A DNA stretch of 64,000 nucleotides from Pseudomaricurvus albidus (GTDB taxonomy: Bacteria > Pseudomonadota > Gammaproteobacteria > Pseudomonadales > Cellvibrionaceae), in contig NZ_JAHKRS010000004.1 in assembly GCF_018863235.1 (NCBI RefSeq), positions 1 to 64,000 on the forward strand. Reading direction: 5' to 3'. Below the pieces are notes generated by a model that saw nothing but the letters and a program-made list of their open reading frames with translations, was not told the DNA's origin and did not search any database. Below, piece after piece: positions 26,646 to 35,904 of this stretch; positions within the stretch are counted from its first letter, which is position 1; each line of letters begins with the position of its first letter. A program made the position numbers and the translations under genes.

Positions 26646-29147
26646 TTACCCCCTGCGCTTTATGAGTGCCGCTTCTGTTTTTTCTGGCAGGTGCTTTAAC
26701 AGATAGTCTTGCGCCTGCTGTGCCGGTAACGGACGGCTAAAATGAAAGCCCTGCATCAAGTGACAGCCAAGAATCATCAATTGATAAACCTGTCCGGCAT
26801 TTTCGACACCTTCACAAATAACTTTCATGTCGAGGTTGTCCGCAAGTCCGACAATTGTCGTAATGATCGAGCGGGCAGATTCACCTTCCTCCAGACTCAC
26901 AATAAAACTGCGATCAATCTTCAAGGTACTGATCGGCAAACGGTGCAGGTAAGACAGGGATGAATAACCGGTACCAAAATCATCAATCATGATTTCACAC
27001 CCCAGTGCCAGTAACCTGTCGAGGCGCTTGAGCATGGCGTTAGTGTCTGACATCAGCATGCTTTCTGTCAGTTCAAGCCGAAGTTGACCACTGGTTAATT
27101 CATACTCTTTGAACACCTTTTCAAGCAGGGTTTGCAGGCGTTCGTCTGAAAACGACACCGGAGCCAGGTTGATACTGATATACAGCTTCTGGTGTTGAAG
27201 CAACTGATTCCATTGGTTCAACTGGTGGGCTGCGGTGGCGGTCGCCCACAGACCAATGTCGGCAACCAGCCCCATGGTTTCGGCCAATGGAATGAATTCG
27301 GCAGGGGATACCCATTCACCGTTCGAGCGTTGCCAGCGTGCCAGACTTTCAAAACCCACGACCTTGCCGTTCCGGGCTTCGACAATCGGCTGGTAATGCA
27401 GCTCCAGCTGATCCCCTGCGATGGCTGATTTCAGTTCACCCATCAGCAGCCGTTCGCGCTGGGCTCCCTGATCCAGCGCCTCGTCAAACAGGGTCCAGCT
27501 GGGGCCATGGGTTTCCTTGGCTCGATACAGGGCGATGTCCGCATCCCTGAGAGCTTCATCCGGCGTGGAGTAGAGGCCCGGCTGCAATTCCAGCACACCA
27601 ATGCTGATGTGGATATCAATCGGACCACGCCCCAGTTCTACAGGACGGCAGAGGTGCTCCAGCAGGCGATCTGCGATGGAGGGAATCTCATAATGGGACT
27701 GAACATCTTCAAACAGAACAATAAACTCGTCGCCCCCCAGGCGGGCCACGGTATCGGATTCGCGGCAGAATTTACGCAGCCGCAAACTCAGACGGGTCAG
27801 CAACAAATCCCCTTGTTGATGGCCATGAATATCGTTGATGGCTTTAAAGCCATTAAGATCCAGCAGCATCAGGCAAGACTGGCAACCTTCGTCTCGCCGT
27901 TTCAGTAACTTCAAATGATGAGAAAGCCGGTCCATCAGGCGGGCACGGTTAGCCAATCGTGTCAGCGGGTCGGTATAGGCCAGATTGCGCAAGTTGGCTT
28001 CTGCCCGTTTCTGATCGCTGATATCGACGGCGCTGGCCAGTCCCAGAGGCCGATCTTCAAATTCTGCCAACGTCAGACTGAAATACAGCCAGTGTTTTTC
28101 GCCTGTCGATGTCGTCACCCGACATTGTTTGCGGTACACCTGACCGGGAGGGATTTCGCTTTCCTGGATCTCCTGCACAAACCGATAAAACTCTTCACCC
28201 AATACCTGTGACAGGGGCAGGGTGAGCAGTTCTTCAGCGTCATAACCGGTGATCTGGCTGAGTGCCGGATTGGCAAAGTGAATACGTTCGGGATCAAACG
28301 TAAAAATCGCGGTTTGGGTCGATTCGGCCAATTGTCGAAAGCGCGTTTCGCTGTGTTCAAGCGAGGTGGTGACATGGTCCAGGCGCTGGTCTACCAGAAC
28401 CCCGATGGCAATCATTCCCAGCAAAATCAGTGTGCAGGTGATAATAATCACAATCAGCCCATAGGGGGGTATGGTCATGTGATGAGCAAGACCTGGGATG
28501 CTGGCCTGAAAATAGGTCGCCTTCATGGCAACAAAGTGCATGCTGCTGACGGCAATGCCCAACAGCAGGCAGCCAATCATCAATCCCAAATGGGGTAATT
28601 TGGGGTACTGGCTGAAATGTTTATGTGCCCGCAGCCCCCAGACCGCCAGCAAATACGCCGAGAGCAGCGATACGACAAACCATTTCGGCTCATAGTACAT
28701 GTCGGCGGCCACAATAATGGCCTCCATGCCCAGATAGTGCATGCTGCCGACACCCAGAGCCAGTGCCAGTCCCGCCAGATGATAACGTCGAAACGAGGGG
28801 TTTTCCGGTTGATAGAGGCGTATGCAGCACATACTGGCCAGGATGGCCGGGACAATTGAAATGCAGGTGATCAGCAGGTCGTATTCGATACTGATGGGCA
28901 GCGAGTAGGCCAGCATGGCCGTGAAATGCATCGCCCAGATACCAACCCCCATGCCAACACCACCGACCACCAGCCACAGAGTGCGATTGCGAGGGTTACC
29001 ATAATGGTAGCGTTGGATTACGGGCAGGAGAACCCAGGCTGATAACACAGCCAACAGGATGGCCACCACACACAGCCAGTGGTTATGGTGGCTGATCAGG
29101 GCAGGGGTAGAAAAGTCATTTGGGCTGACCAGACGCCAAAAATTCAT
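26646..29147 (-). CDS. MHYT-PAS-GGDEF-EAL c-di-GMP signalling protein
   Basis: Large (833 aa) inner-membrane sensor for c-di-GMP turnover. The N-terminal ~250 residues form an MHYT sensor with three signature repeats (WAMHFTAM, GSMHYLGMEA, SSMHFVAMKA), thought to bind metal and sense small gases. A PAS domain (about 270-390) follows, then GGDEF with an intact RLGGDEF active site, then EAL. The EAL motif reads ESL (GFESLARW), while DDFGTGYSS and the downstream Lys and Glu are kept, so both activities may be retained. It converges on the 150-aa gene. Confidence 0.93.
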   Translation of the reverse strand: MNFWRLVSPNDFSTPALISHHNHWLCVVAILLAVLSAWVLLPVIQRYHYGNPRNRTLWLVVGGVGMGVGIWAMHFTAMLAYSLPISIEYDLLITCISIVPAILASMCCIRLYQPENPSFRRYHLAGLALALGVGSMHYLGMEAIIVAADMYYEPKWFVVSLLSAYLLAVWGLRAHKHFSQYPKLPHLGLMIGCLLLGIAVSSMHFVAMKATYFQASIPGLAHHMTIPPYGLIVIIITCTLILLGMIAIGVLVDQRLDHVTTSLEHSETRFRQLAESTQTAIFTFDPERIHFANPALSQITGYDAEELLTLPLSQVLGEEFYRFVQEIQESEIPPGQVYRKQCRVTTSTGEKHWLYFSLTLAEFEDRPLGLASAVDISDQKRAEANLRNLAYTDPLTRLANRARLMDRLSHHLKLLKRRDEGCQSCLMLLDLNGFKAINDIHGHQQGDLLLTRLSLRLRKFCRESDTVARLGGDEFIVLFEDVQSHYEIPSIADRLLEHLCRPVELGRGPIDIHISIGVLELQPGLYSTPDEALRDADIALYRAKETHGPSWTLFDEALDQGAQRERLLMGELKSAIAGDQLELHYQPIVEARNGKVVGFESLARWQRSNGEWVSPAEFIPLAETMGLVADIGLWATATAAHQLNQWNQLLQHQKLYISINLAPVSFSDERLQTLLEKVFKEYELTSGQLRLELTESMLMSDTNAMLKRLDRLLALGCEIMIDDFGTGYSSLSYLHRLPISTLKIDRSFIVSLEEGESARSIITTIVGLADNLDMKVICEGVENAGQVYQLMILGCHLMQGFHFSRPLPAQQAQDYLLKHLPEKTEAALIKRRG

Positions 29148-29398
29148 ACCACTTTGACCTAAATTTGTGGGGTGATGCAGCGCTCACACAGAGCCTTACC
29201 TCGACTGACACCGCCTTTATAATTATGTACGCAGTTACTGGCTGTATCGGCTGCTTGTCTTCTAACTATACGGTTAATCTGGAAATTTGGATGACAATAT
29301 ACCCGCCAGCTCGACGGGGTCACCCTTGGCGCTTGCCAGACAGGCGGGTCACAACCATAATGGTACTGTTTTTATATACAGTGTTTGTGGGGTGGCCC

Positions 29399-30562
29399 GT
29401 GTCAAAGAGGACCGTTGAGCCGACGAGTGAATCGGCAAAGTCGCAAACCAGCATCAAGGGCCGCGGGGCCATCAGCATCAAGGGCCGCGGGGCCAGCAGC
29501 AATCTGGCCGGCCGCTTTGAGGCCCAGCTGATCGAAACCGTGGATGATGGCTGGTGGCAAGAGGAAGAGATACCCCGACTCAAAACCCACGTCACCCCCG
29601 AGCGTGCCCGCAGCATCCTCACCCGCAACCAGTCGCCGGACTTGCCGTTTTCGGTCTCACTCAATCCCTATCGCGGTTGCGAGCACGGCTGTGTGTACTG
29701 TTTTGCCAGACCCTCCCACGCCTATCTGGGCCTGTCACCCGGGTGGGATTTTGAAAGCCGCCTGTACGCCAAAACCAACGCCCCGCAATTGCTCAGTCGC
29801 GAACTCGCCAAACCCGGTTACCAGCCATTGCCCATTGCCCTGGGCATCAACACCGACGCCTACCAGCCCTGCGAGCGGGAACTCAACATTACCCGCCAGT
29901 GCCTGGACATCCTGCACCAGTGCCGCCATCCCACCGGCCTGATCACCAAGTCCGCCCTGATCGAACGGGATCTCGACCTCATGACCGACATGGCCCGCGA
30001 CAACCTTCTCAGCGTCGCCATCACCCTGACCACCCTCGATCACGAACTCTCCCGCAAACTCGAACCCCGTGCGGCGTCTCTTCAGCGTCGCCTGAAAACC
30101 ATCCGCCGACTCACCGACGCCGGCATACCGGTTTCGGTCAGCATCGCACCGGTGATTCCGTTCATTACCGAGCAGGAAATGGAACAGGTTATGGCAGCCG
30201 CGGCCGAAGCCGGAGCTGTCAGCGCCAACTACATCGTCCTGCGCCTGCCGTGGGAAGTGAACCCTCTGTTTCAGGACTGGCTGCAAACCCACTTTCCCGA
30301 CCGCGCCGAACGGGTCATGAACCGCATCCGCGACATGCGCGGTGGAAAAGACTACGACGCCAGCTTCGGCTCCCGCATGAAAGGCGAAGGCCTCTGGGCC
30401 GACCTCATCCGCCAGCGTTTTCAGCGAACTGTGCGCAAATTAAAACTGGGTGATGGCCGCCTACGAGGGTTGGATACGTCATTGTTTCGACGGCCCGATA
30501 CCGTGGCCGCGGCAGACAAAACACCAGGAGCAGGGCGGGGGCAGATGGATTTTTTTGGGTGA
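29399..30562 (+). CDS. PA0069-family radical SAM protein
   Basis: Radical SAM protein of the PA0069/SPL-like family; function unproven. The cluster motif is CEHGCVYCFARPSHAY, and GINTDAYQPCERELNITR and TKSALIERDLDLM are family blocks. The N-terminal IKGRGA motif is present twice because of a 24-bp tandem duplication. Start chosen is GTG 29399, with GGGGTGG a few bases upstream; the frame is open further up to 29165, but that part looks unlike the family. The last residues QMDFFG are typical. Length is 387 aa from this start. Confidence 0.85.
   Translation: MSKRTVEPTSESAKSQTSIKGRGAISIKGRGASSNLAGRFEAQLIETVDDGWWQEEEIPRLKTHVTPERARSILTRNQSPDLPFSVSLNPYRGCEHGCVYCFARPSHAYLGLSPGWDFESRLYAKTNAPQLLSRELAKPGYQPLPIALGINTDAYQPCERELNITRQCLDILHQCRHPTGLITKSALIERDLDLMTDMARDNLLSVAITLTTLDHELSRKLEPRAASLQRRLKTIRRLTDAGIPVSVSIAPVIPFITEQEMEQVMAAAAEAGAVSANYIVLRLPWEVNPLFQDWLQTHFPDRAERVMNRIRDMRGGKDYDASFGSRMKGEGLWADLIRQRFQRTVRKLKLGDGRLRGLDTSLFRRPDTVAAADKTPGAGRGQMDFFG
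29450..29497 (+). repeat. 24-bp in-frame tandem duplication in the radical SAM gene
   Basis: Two copies (29450-29473 and 29474-29497) differ only near the end and encode SIKGRGAI and SIKGRGAS. This duplicates the conserved N-terminal IKGRGA motif. Confidence 0.9.
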
Positions 30563-30587
30563 TATCGACACCGCATTCAAAAACCAC

Positions 30588-31491
30588 CTGCCAGCGAGCC
30601 AATCCCACCTTAAACACTCGACACCGAAGCTCCACCAGAGCACCGCCGACCAAAATCACTCGACGCCGAGCCTTTTTCAGACGATCACGGTTCTCGAACA
30701 CCCGATGCCGGAGCAATTTCGGAGGGCATCGAGTGATTCGTATAGGGCTGTTGATTGATTTTCAGAGGACGCCGACTGATTTTCAGAAGACGCCGAGTGA
30801 TTTTCAGAGGATACCGAGCCTTTTTTGTAGCCCGCCGAGCCATTGAAAGCCAACGCCGAGACTTTGAGCGAGCCAATCGAATGATTTTGCTCGACCACCG
30901 AGTGTTTTAACTCCAATGTCCTCGTTCCAATCTCCAAAACCGAAGCCCCAAGACCCAATACCGGAGCTAAATACACCATTACCGAAGCTCCGCAATAGAA
31001 CAACGGCTCCCACGCACAGGATAACGGGTGAACAAACAGGAAGGGGGTATCACGGTACAGGGGAGGGGGATACATCGTATCCCCCCAGTCCATACGTTGT
31101 ATCCCCCTGGCCTATACAAAACACTCGATCGTCCATTGCCGAAGGAAGATGTCGGCTATCGGACAGAGAAGCTTCCATACGCGCAATGGAACGTCGGGTC
31201 TTTTGTATCCGCTTAGCCCATACATCGTATCCCCCAGGCCCATACAAAAGGCCCGACATCCCATATCAAAGACCCGACGTCGCATACAAAAGACCCGATG
31301 TTGCATACACAACCACTCGGCATCGAGAATCAAAGACCCAATGTCGAGTCTTTGAGATCCAATATCGAGGCTTTAATACCCAATGTCGAAACTCTGAGAC
31401 CCGATAACGACCCATAAAAACCCGAACACGAGACTCAGGAATAGGCCGTCGAGTGTTTTAGCTCCGAGATCGAGTGTCTAAGGTGGGGCGC
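30588..31491. repeat. Array of about 43 units of a 21-bp degenerate tandem repeat
   Basis: Cutting the sequence every 21 bases from 30757 gives units such as GATTTTCAGAGGACGCCGACT, the next two nearly identical, and then a long series keeping only a CCGAG core at the same place. From about 31072 to 31302 a second type (CATACA..GTATCCCCC, AAAGACCCGACGTC) keeps the same period. From 31324 units begin with CGAG and end ACCCAATGT, again every 21 bases, though shifted by five. On the minus strand units read as heptapeptides (SASSENQ, or HWVFDSR, YRVSEFR, HRVFCMR), but every long frame is interrupted. Confidence 0.85.
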
Positions 31492-31519
31492 TGAATATGG
31501 AATACGCGATAAGGACGTT

Positions 31520-31630
31520 ATGTATGCGGCTTTGCATGATGGTCTTGAAGAAACCGTCAGTCTGGCTACAATGGATGTTGATATTGACGACAAAGTGCCT
31601 CACAGGAAGAGCCACCAGCAATGGGTATAG
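31520..31630 (+). pseudogene. Short orphan frame, possible 3' remnant of a gene
   Basis: A 36-codon frame (MYAALHDGLEETVS...SHQQWV) that continues open upstream into the end of the 21-bp array (EYGIRDKDVM). Composition is protein-like, but I recognise no family and there is no ribosome binding site. It may be the surviving tail of a gene broken by the repeat array. The rest of 31492-31839 holds nothing else clear. Confidence 0.25.
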
Positions 31631-31839
31631 CGTAGGGATAATCTCCTTTCTTATCTGTTTTTTCCTCCTGTAGATCTATGTCGCTGTGATGTGATTGATT
31701 GCGTTATGGCTAGGTCACGCATTGAAAATTAGATGGTATTGGGTTGGGGTGGTGACCTGATATGTGGATATATGTCATCGAGATGTGTTTAAACACGTCT
31801 TTGGGACGTTGATTTAGTTGTTAGCCATCAGGAGAGATT

Positions 31840-32499
31840 GTGCCACAGAACGATTACTCTCAAGAGCAGTATAAACAGGACTTCTTCGATGAAAAACGAA
31901 GAAAGGAGGCGCTGGAGCATGCTCTTGATATACGAAAATTTGAAATTGAGCTTTATTGGAAAAGAGCAGCTTATTTCTGGACTTTTATAGGTGCGGCGTT
32001 CGCTGGCTTTATAGCTGTTCAAGCCTCAGCGGCTGATAATAAGCAAGATTTATCAGTAATGCTCTCTTGTATTGGTGCGGTTTTTTCATTTGCTTGGGTT
32101 TGTGTTAACCGAGGCAGCAAGCAGTGGCAAGAGAATTGGGAAAAACATGTCGATATGCTTGAGGATGGAATTATTGGGCCTTTGTATAAGGTGGTTCTTG
32201 CTCGCCGCCCACCCGAGGGAATAAAAGAAATAAGCATGCACTTAGTTACGGGGCCATCACCGTTATCCGTTTCTAAAATAAATCAAATTATAAGCTTGTA
32301 TGTAACCGCTCTATGGTGCTGTCTACTTGTCTATTCTCTTCCACCATTTAAATGCGAGGCGGGCGTAAATTGGTTTTACTGTTCGTTAATTGTATTTTCC
32401 ATATTGGCGTGCATATTCTTTTTGTGGCTAGGTCGTACCTATGGTGGTGGCTTTTGGCATAAGGCTACAATCAGAAGCACGGAAATAAACAATGGCTAA
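31840..32499 (+). CDS. RipA-like (8xMP-type) membrane protein
   Basis: 219-aa protein with a charged, coiled N-terminus (residues 1-40), two transmembrane helices around 43-90, a cytoplasmic stretch with NRGSKQWQENWEKHVDMLED, and two more helices around 148-195. This layout and the ELYWKRAAYFW...FAWVCVNRGSKQWQENWE blocks resemble the RipA family octameric membrane proteins; that is recognition, not a search. The start is GTG after CAGGAGAG. The stop codon TAA lies inside the left end of an attC site, as in integron cassettes. AT-rich compared with the flanks. Confidence 0.65.
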   Translation: MPQNDYSQEQYKQDFFDEKRRKEALEHALDIRKFEIELYWKRAAYFWTFIGAAFAGFIAVQASAADNKQDLSVMLSCIGAVFSFAWVCVNRGSKQWQENWEKHVDMLEDGIIGPLYKVVLARRPPEGIKEISMHLVTGPSPLSVSKINQIISLYVTALWCCLLVYSLPPFKCEAGVNWFYCSLIVFSILACIFFLWLGRTYGGGFWHKATIRSTEINNG

Positions 32500-32561
32500 C
32501 AAACTGCTGCTAGGGACAAGCCTACGCTGCGCTGCGGTTTGCCCAGAGCAGGGCGTTATGC
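32494..32561 (+). other. Integron-type attC recombination site (candidate)
   Basis: GGCTAAC at 32494-32500 and GTTATGC at 32555-32561 are the outer core boxes. Between them two arms are imperfectly complementary: CTGCTGCTAGGGACAAGCC on the left, and on the right the complement reads CTGCTCTGGGCAAACCGC. The unequal arms would leave extrahelical bases, as in real attC. It directly follows one gene, overlapping its stop, and the next start is about 20 bp away. No integrase gene is in the window. Confidence 0.7.
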
Positions 32562-32582
32562 ATCCTAAATGGAATTTTGAGT

Positions 32583-34499
32583 ATGAAACTGAATAGCTTA
32601 AGTGATATTTTCGAGCGACGTTTATTGCGTATTCCCGATTATCAGCGGGGTTATGCGTGGAAGGAGCACCAAGTTGAGGACTTTTGGGAGGATATTCTTC
32701 AGCTCGAATCTGATCGAATTCACTATACCGGAGTAATCACACTTGAACCTGTAACATCCAGTTTGTATCAGCGCTGGGAGAAGGATTTATGGTTAATAGA
32801 CGGTGTTGGTTTTCGCCCGTTTTATGTGGTTGATGGTCAGCAGCGATTAACCACTTCAATGATCCTTTTGCAGGCAATCCTTGAATCTGTCGAGGAAGGC
32901 GCAGAGTTAAATTATCAGTCAATCACTTCTATTCGCAAGCAGTTTATATTTTTTGAGGCGGACAATAAACTGCAGCAAAGTTTTATCTTTGGCTACGAGA
33001 AAGATAACCCCAGTGACGAATACATGAAAACCAAGATATTTGGTGAACATTCCGGTTCAAATCAGTTCGTCGAAACGCTCTATACGCGTAATCTTAGCTT
33101 TGCCAAACGCTATTTTTTGGAGCGTTTAACAGGAATGTCGGTTGATGAGATCGCTGTAATCTATAAGAAGCTAACGCAGAAGTTGAAATTCAATTTGTAC
33201 GAAATTGACGAAGAAATTGACGTTTTTGTTACCTTCGAAACAATGAATAATCGAGGTAAGCCGCTTACAAGTTTGGAGCTGCTCAAGAACAGATTGATCT
33301 ACCTTTCTACCCTATTTAAGGACAATAATGGGCGAGAACAATTAAGAGTTAATATTAACGATGCATGGAAAACCATGTATGAGTACTTGGGCAAGAATCC
33401 TGAAGTTCCCCTGAGTGATAACCTCTTTCTTCGCAACCATTGGACTATGTATTTCAAATACACTCGCCGGAAGGGTGATGACTACATAAAATTCCTGCTG
33501 GATGAGAAATTTAATGCCCGAAATATTACTCGCCCTAAAGAATCAGAAGATGAGCTGAAGATTGAAGAAATCTCCGAGTATGTGAAAAGTCTTCAGCAGT
33601 CTATAGTATATTGGTTTTATATGCATGACCCCTATTATGCGCAGGCTAATCATCTGACCGATTCACAGAAGCTTTGGCTAGACCGTTTAGAGCGGTTAAG
33701 CTTCCGGTCTTTCAAGCCCTTGATCTTGTCTGCATTTGTCTCCAAGCAAAATCCTGAAATGATTAGTCAGTTACTGGCAGCAGCCGAACGCTATAACTTC
33801 ACACTGTTTAACCTTAGCCAACGTCGTGCGAATACGGGTGATACTGAATTCTTTAGCATGTCAAGAGATCTCTTGACTGGAGTTAAATCAATTAAAGAGG
33901 TAGTGGAATCCATAAATGCTTGGGTTGATCGCTATTATGACCCTGAAAAATTTCTGGCTCACATCGAAGAGAAGTATGAATTGGATAGGGATGGGTTTTA
34001 TCACTGGGACGGTATTCGTTACTTCTTGTATGAAAACGAGCACTGGCTTAAAGAGAAAGGTAAGCAAGCGACCAGTAAGCTTTCATGGAATGTACTGAAA
34101 ACCAGCAAAAAAGACCATGTAACTTTAGAGCATATCTTTCCGCAAACACCTGGCGATGTTTATTGGACTGATCGCTTTGCCTACCTGAATGAACAGGAAC
34201 AGCGCTATTTAACCCACTCATTGGGTAATTTGTTACCTTTATCCCGCTCCAAAAACTCGGCATTACAAAATGATAGTTTTCCTAAAAAGGTCAATAATGG
34301 CGCGGGTGTTGGTTATTACAACGGCTCAGTTTCCGAGAATGAGGTTGCGCAAAATCAAGACTGGACTCCAAATAAAATCTTAGAGCGAGGCTTGGAACTT
34401 CTCAGATTTATGGAGCATCGTTGGAATATCGAATTAGGTGGCCCCGATTATAAAAATAGATTATTGCACCTCGATAAAGTCGATCTATCAAATGCATAA
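32583..34499 (+). CDS. GmrSD-like DUF262/DUF1524 protein (type IV restriction type)
   Basis: About 638-aa fusion of an N-terminal DUF262 (ParB-like NTPase/nuclease) with IPDYQRGYAWKEHQVEDFW and VVDGQQRLTTSM, and a C-terminal DUF1524 HNH-like nuclease with HVTLEHIFPQTPG and SLGNLLPLSRSKN. In GmrSD systems such proteins cut glucosylated or otherwise modified phage DNA. ATG 32583 is preferred to a TTG two codons upstream. It follows the attC site in the position of a gene cassette, and its stop lies in GCATAAC. Confidence 0.88.
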   Translation: MKLNSLSDIFERRLLRIPDYQRGYAWKEHQVEDFWEDILQLESDRIHYTGVITLEPVTSSLYQRWEKDLWLIDGVGFRPFYVVDGQQRLTTSMILLQAILESVEEGAELNYQSITSIRKQFIFFEADNKLQQSFIFGYEKDNPSDEYMKTKIFGEHSGSNQFVETLYTRNLSFAKRYFLERLTGMSVDEIAVIYKKLTQKLKFNLYEIDEEIDVFVTFETMNNRGKPLTSLELLKNRLIYLSTLFKDNNGREQLRVNINDAWKTMYEYLGKNPEVPLSDNLFLRNHWTMYFKYTRRKGDDYIKFLLDEKFNARNITRPKESEDELKIEEISEYVKSLQQSIVYWFYMHDPYYAQANHLTDSQKLWLDRLERLSFRSFKPLILSAFVSKQNPEMISQLLAAAERYNFTLFNLSQRRANTGDTEFFSMSRDLLTGVKSIKEVVESINAWVDRYYDPEKFLAHIEEKYELDRDGFYHWDGIRYFLYENEHWLKEKGKQATSKLSWNVLKTSKKDHVTLEHIFPQTPGDVYWTDRFAYLNEQEQRYLTHSLGNLLPLSRSKNSALQNDSFPKKVNNGAGVGYYNGSVSENEVAQNQDWTPNKILERGLELLRFMEHRWNIELGGPDYKNRLLHLDKVDLSNA

Positions 34500-34516
34500 C
34501 AGGTTTCTGAACTCGG

Positions 34517-34568
34517 AAAAATTACTTACTGCGCTCCTGATTTTCCGGTGAGTAAAGCGGTAATTTTT
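34517..34568. terminator. Long AT-rich hairpin after the GmrSD-like gene
   Basis: AAAAATTAC (34517-34525) pairs with GTAATTTTT (34560-34568), and TTACT with AGTAA inside. It could be a bidirectional terminator or a decayed attC. Nothing else is clear in 34569-34685. Confidence 0.45.
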
Positions 34569-34685
34569 AATGGAAGTGTAGTGCCTTCAGTCAGCAAATA
34601 ATTATAGTTAATTTTTTAAGTTGTGAGTCCTAATCTAGTCAAGGATATAAAAAACTATTGAGGGTGCTGTGAAAGGAATTCGTCA

Positions 34686-35678
34686 ATGAATGTTCAACAA
34701 AAATTAGATGTACGTAAAGCCTTTAAGTTGCGTATACATGAGTCAAATGGAAATGCATTCGAAGATTTGTTTTGCGATGTGATGCGTGCGTCAAATAAAG
34801 ACTTTAAAAAAGTAAAACCACAAGGACGCATTGGTGATAGAAAAAATGATGGCTTTATTCCATTAGAGGGAAAATATTTTCAAGTTTACTCTCCTCAATC
34901 TCCGACTGGCAATCCCACTTCCGCCACTTCAAAAATCGAAGAAGATTTAGGCGGACTAATAGCGTATTGGGGGAATGAGCATAAGTATAAAATTAAACAC
35001 TTCTACTTTGTGTTCAATGATAAATATCATGGTGCCTACCCAGAAATTTATACAACGCTAAATAGCGTTAAGAATAAGTATGGCCTGGAGATTTGTGATG
35101 TATTTCTTTCTTCTGAGTTAGAAGATGTTTTCATGGAGTTGCCAGAGGAGAATATTGCCTCAATATGTGGTTATTATCCAAAGCCAGAAGATATTGGGTT
35201 TATCGATAATTCAATCGTCGCAGAAATTGTAGGTTATGTATCTAAGAACTACAGCGGTTTTTCTGAATCTCAAGCCAATGAACCGCCCGATTTTTATAAC
35301 AAGATACTCTTTAATAAATTGGGTAAAAGTACTGCGATGCACCTTAATGTTGGGGCATATCAAGTAGGCTATGTTGATGACTATTTTCGAACAAATAGTA
35401 AGTTTTCCCGCCAACACTCTAGAGACTCGTTGAACGACATGTATCAACACCACTTAAATACTGACAATGCAGAAGTTGCAATAGCTACAGGCTTTTCTGA
35501 GTCCGATATAGTTTTTAAGAACATGGTTGATGAAGTGTTGCCTGATAACCTGTCTAATATACAGAGGCGTGATTACGAAAGAAATGTAATCGCTGTTCTG
35601 GCTTTCTTTTTTGAGGCATGTGACATCTTTGAGGAGCCCCCTGAAGGTTATGACCCGAAGGTGATTGAAAATGCTTAG
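34686..35678 (+). CDS. ABC-three component system protein: nuclease-like N-terminus plus ABC-3C C-terminal domain
   Basis: 330-aa first gene of a three-gene operon. The N-terminal part shows FEDLFCDVMRAS, then GRIGDRKNDGFI and FQVYSPQ, the order of a PD-(D/E)xK-like fold (acidic residue, GxxxDG, then a strand), though the last catalytic Lys is not evident. The C-terminal part (about 190-325, KSTAMHLNVGAYQVGYVDDY) resembles the ABC-3C C-terminal domain. Such proteins are thought to be effectors gated by the ABC ATPase. AT-rich, so probably acquired. The assignment rests mainly on the operon context and the shape of the three products. Confidence 0.72.
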   Translation: MNVQQKLDVRKAFKLRIHESNGNAFEDLFCDVMRASNKDFKKVKPQGRIGDRKNDGFIPLEGKYFQVYSPQSPTGNPTSATSKIEEDLGGLIAYWGNEHKYKIKHFYFVFNDKYHGAYPEIYTTLNSVKNKYGLEICDVFLSSELEDVFMELPEENIASICGYYPKPEDIGFIDNSIVAEIVGYVSKNYSGFSESQANEPPDFYNKILFNKLGKSTAMHLNVGAYQVGYVDDYFRTNSKFSRQHSRDSLNDMYQHHLNTDNAEVAIATGFSESDIVFKNMVDEVLPDNLSNIQRRDYERNVIAVLAFFFEACDIFEEPPEGYDPKVIENA

Positions 35679-35904
35679 TCCACAAAAGCACATACGATTG
35701 TCTGAGTCGCTTTTGGGGTTAGGCGCAAATATTCTAAATTTATTGTCTCGTCCACAGACCCCTGAACAAATCTATGACAAGTTGAAGAATCTAAATTTGC
35801 TCATTAGTCATGATTTTGAACACATTATTTTAGCGTTAGATTTTTTATATGCATGTGGAGCGGTTGAGTTGAATGAGCAAGGAAAAGTAGTCAAATGCAG
35901 TTGA
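35671..35904 (+). CDS. ABC-three component system middle component
   Basis: Small (77 aa) winged-helix-like protein: MLSPQKHIRLSESLLGLG then ILNLLSRPQTPEQIYDKL and ILALDFLYACGAVELN. This is the expected shape of ABC-3C middle components (closest in memory to middle component 6), which bridge ATPase and effector. ATG 35671 has AAGGTGA upstream and overlaps the end of the preceding gene; its own end overlaps the next start by 10 bp. Such overlaps indicate coupled translation. Confidence 0.75.
   Translation: MLSPQKHIRLSESLLGLGANILNLLSRPQTPEQIYDKLKNLNLLISHDFEHIILALDFLYACGAVELNEQGKVVKCS

Noticed and set aside
30677-31093. Minus-strand open frame of 138 codons and shorter frames in the 21-bp array
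   Set aside because: The frames follow from the 21-bp period and are interrupted; no start site is credible. Reported as a repeat with possible coding past instead.
30588-31491. CRISPR array
   Set aside because: Units are contiguous and degenerate, with no unique spacers between identical repeats and no cas genes.
31772-31830. Second attC or attI upstream of the RipA-like gene
   Set aside because: GTTAGCC is near the start and a small AACxCGTC/GACGTT hairpin exists, but no convincing left box pairs with it.
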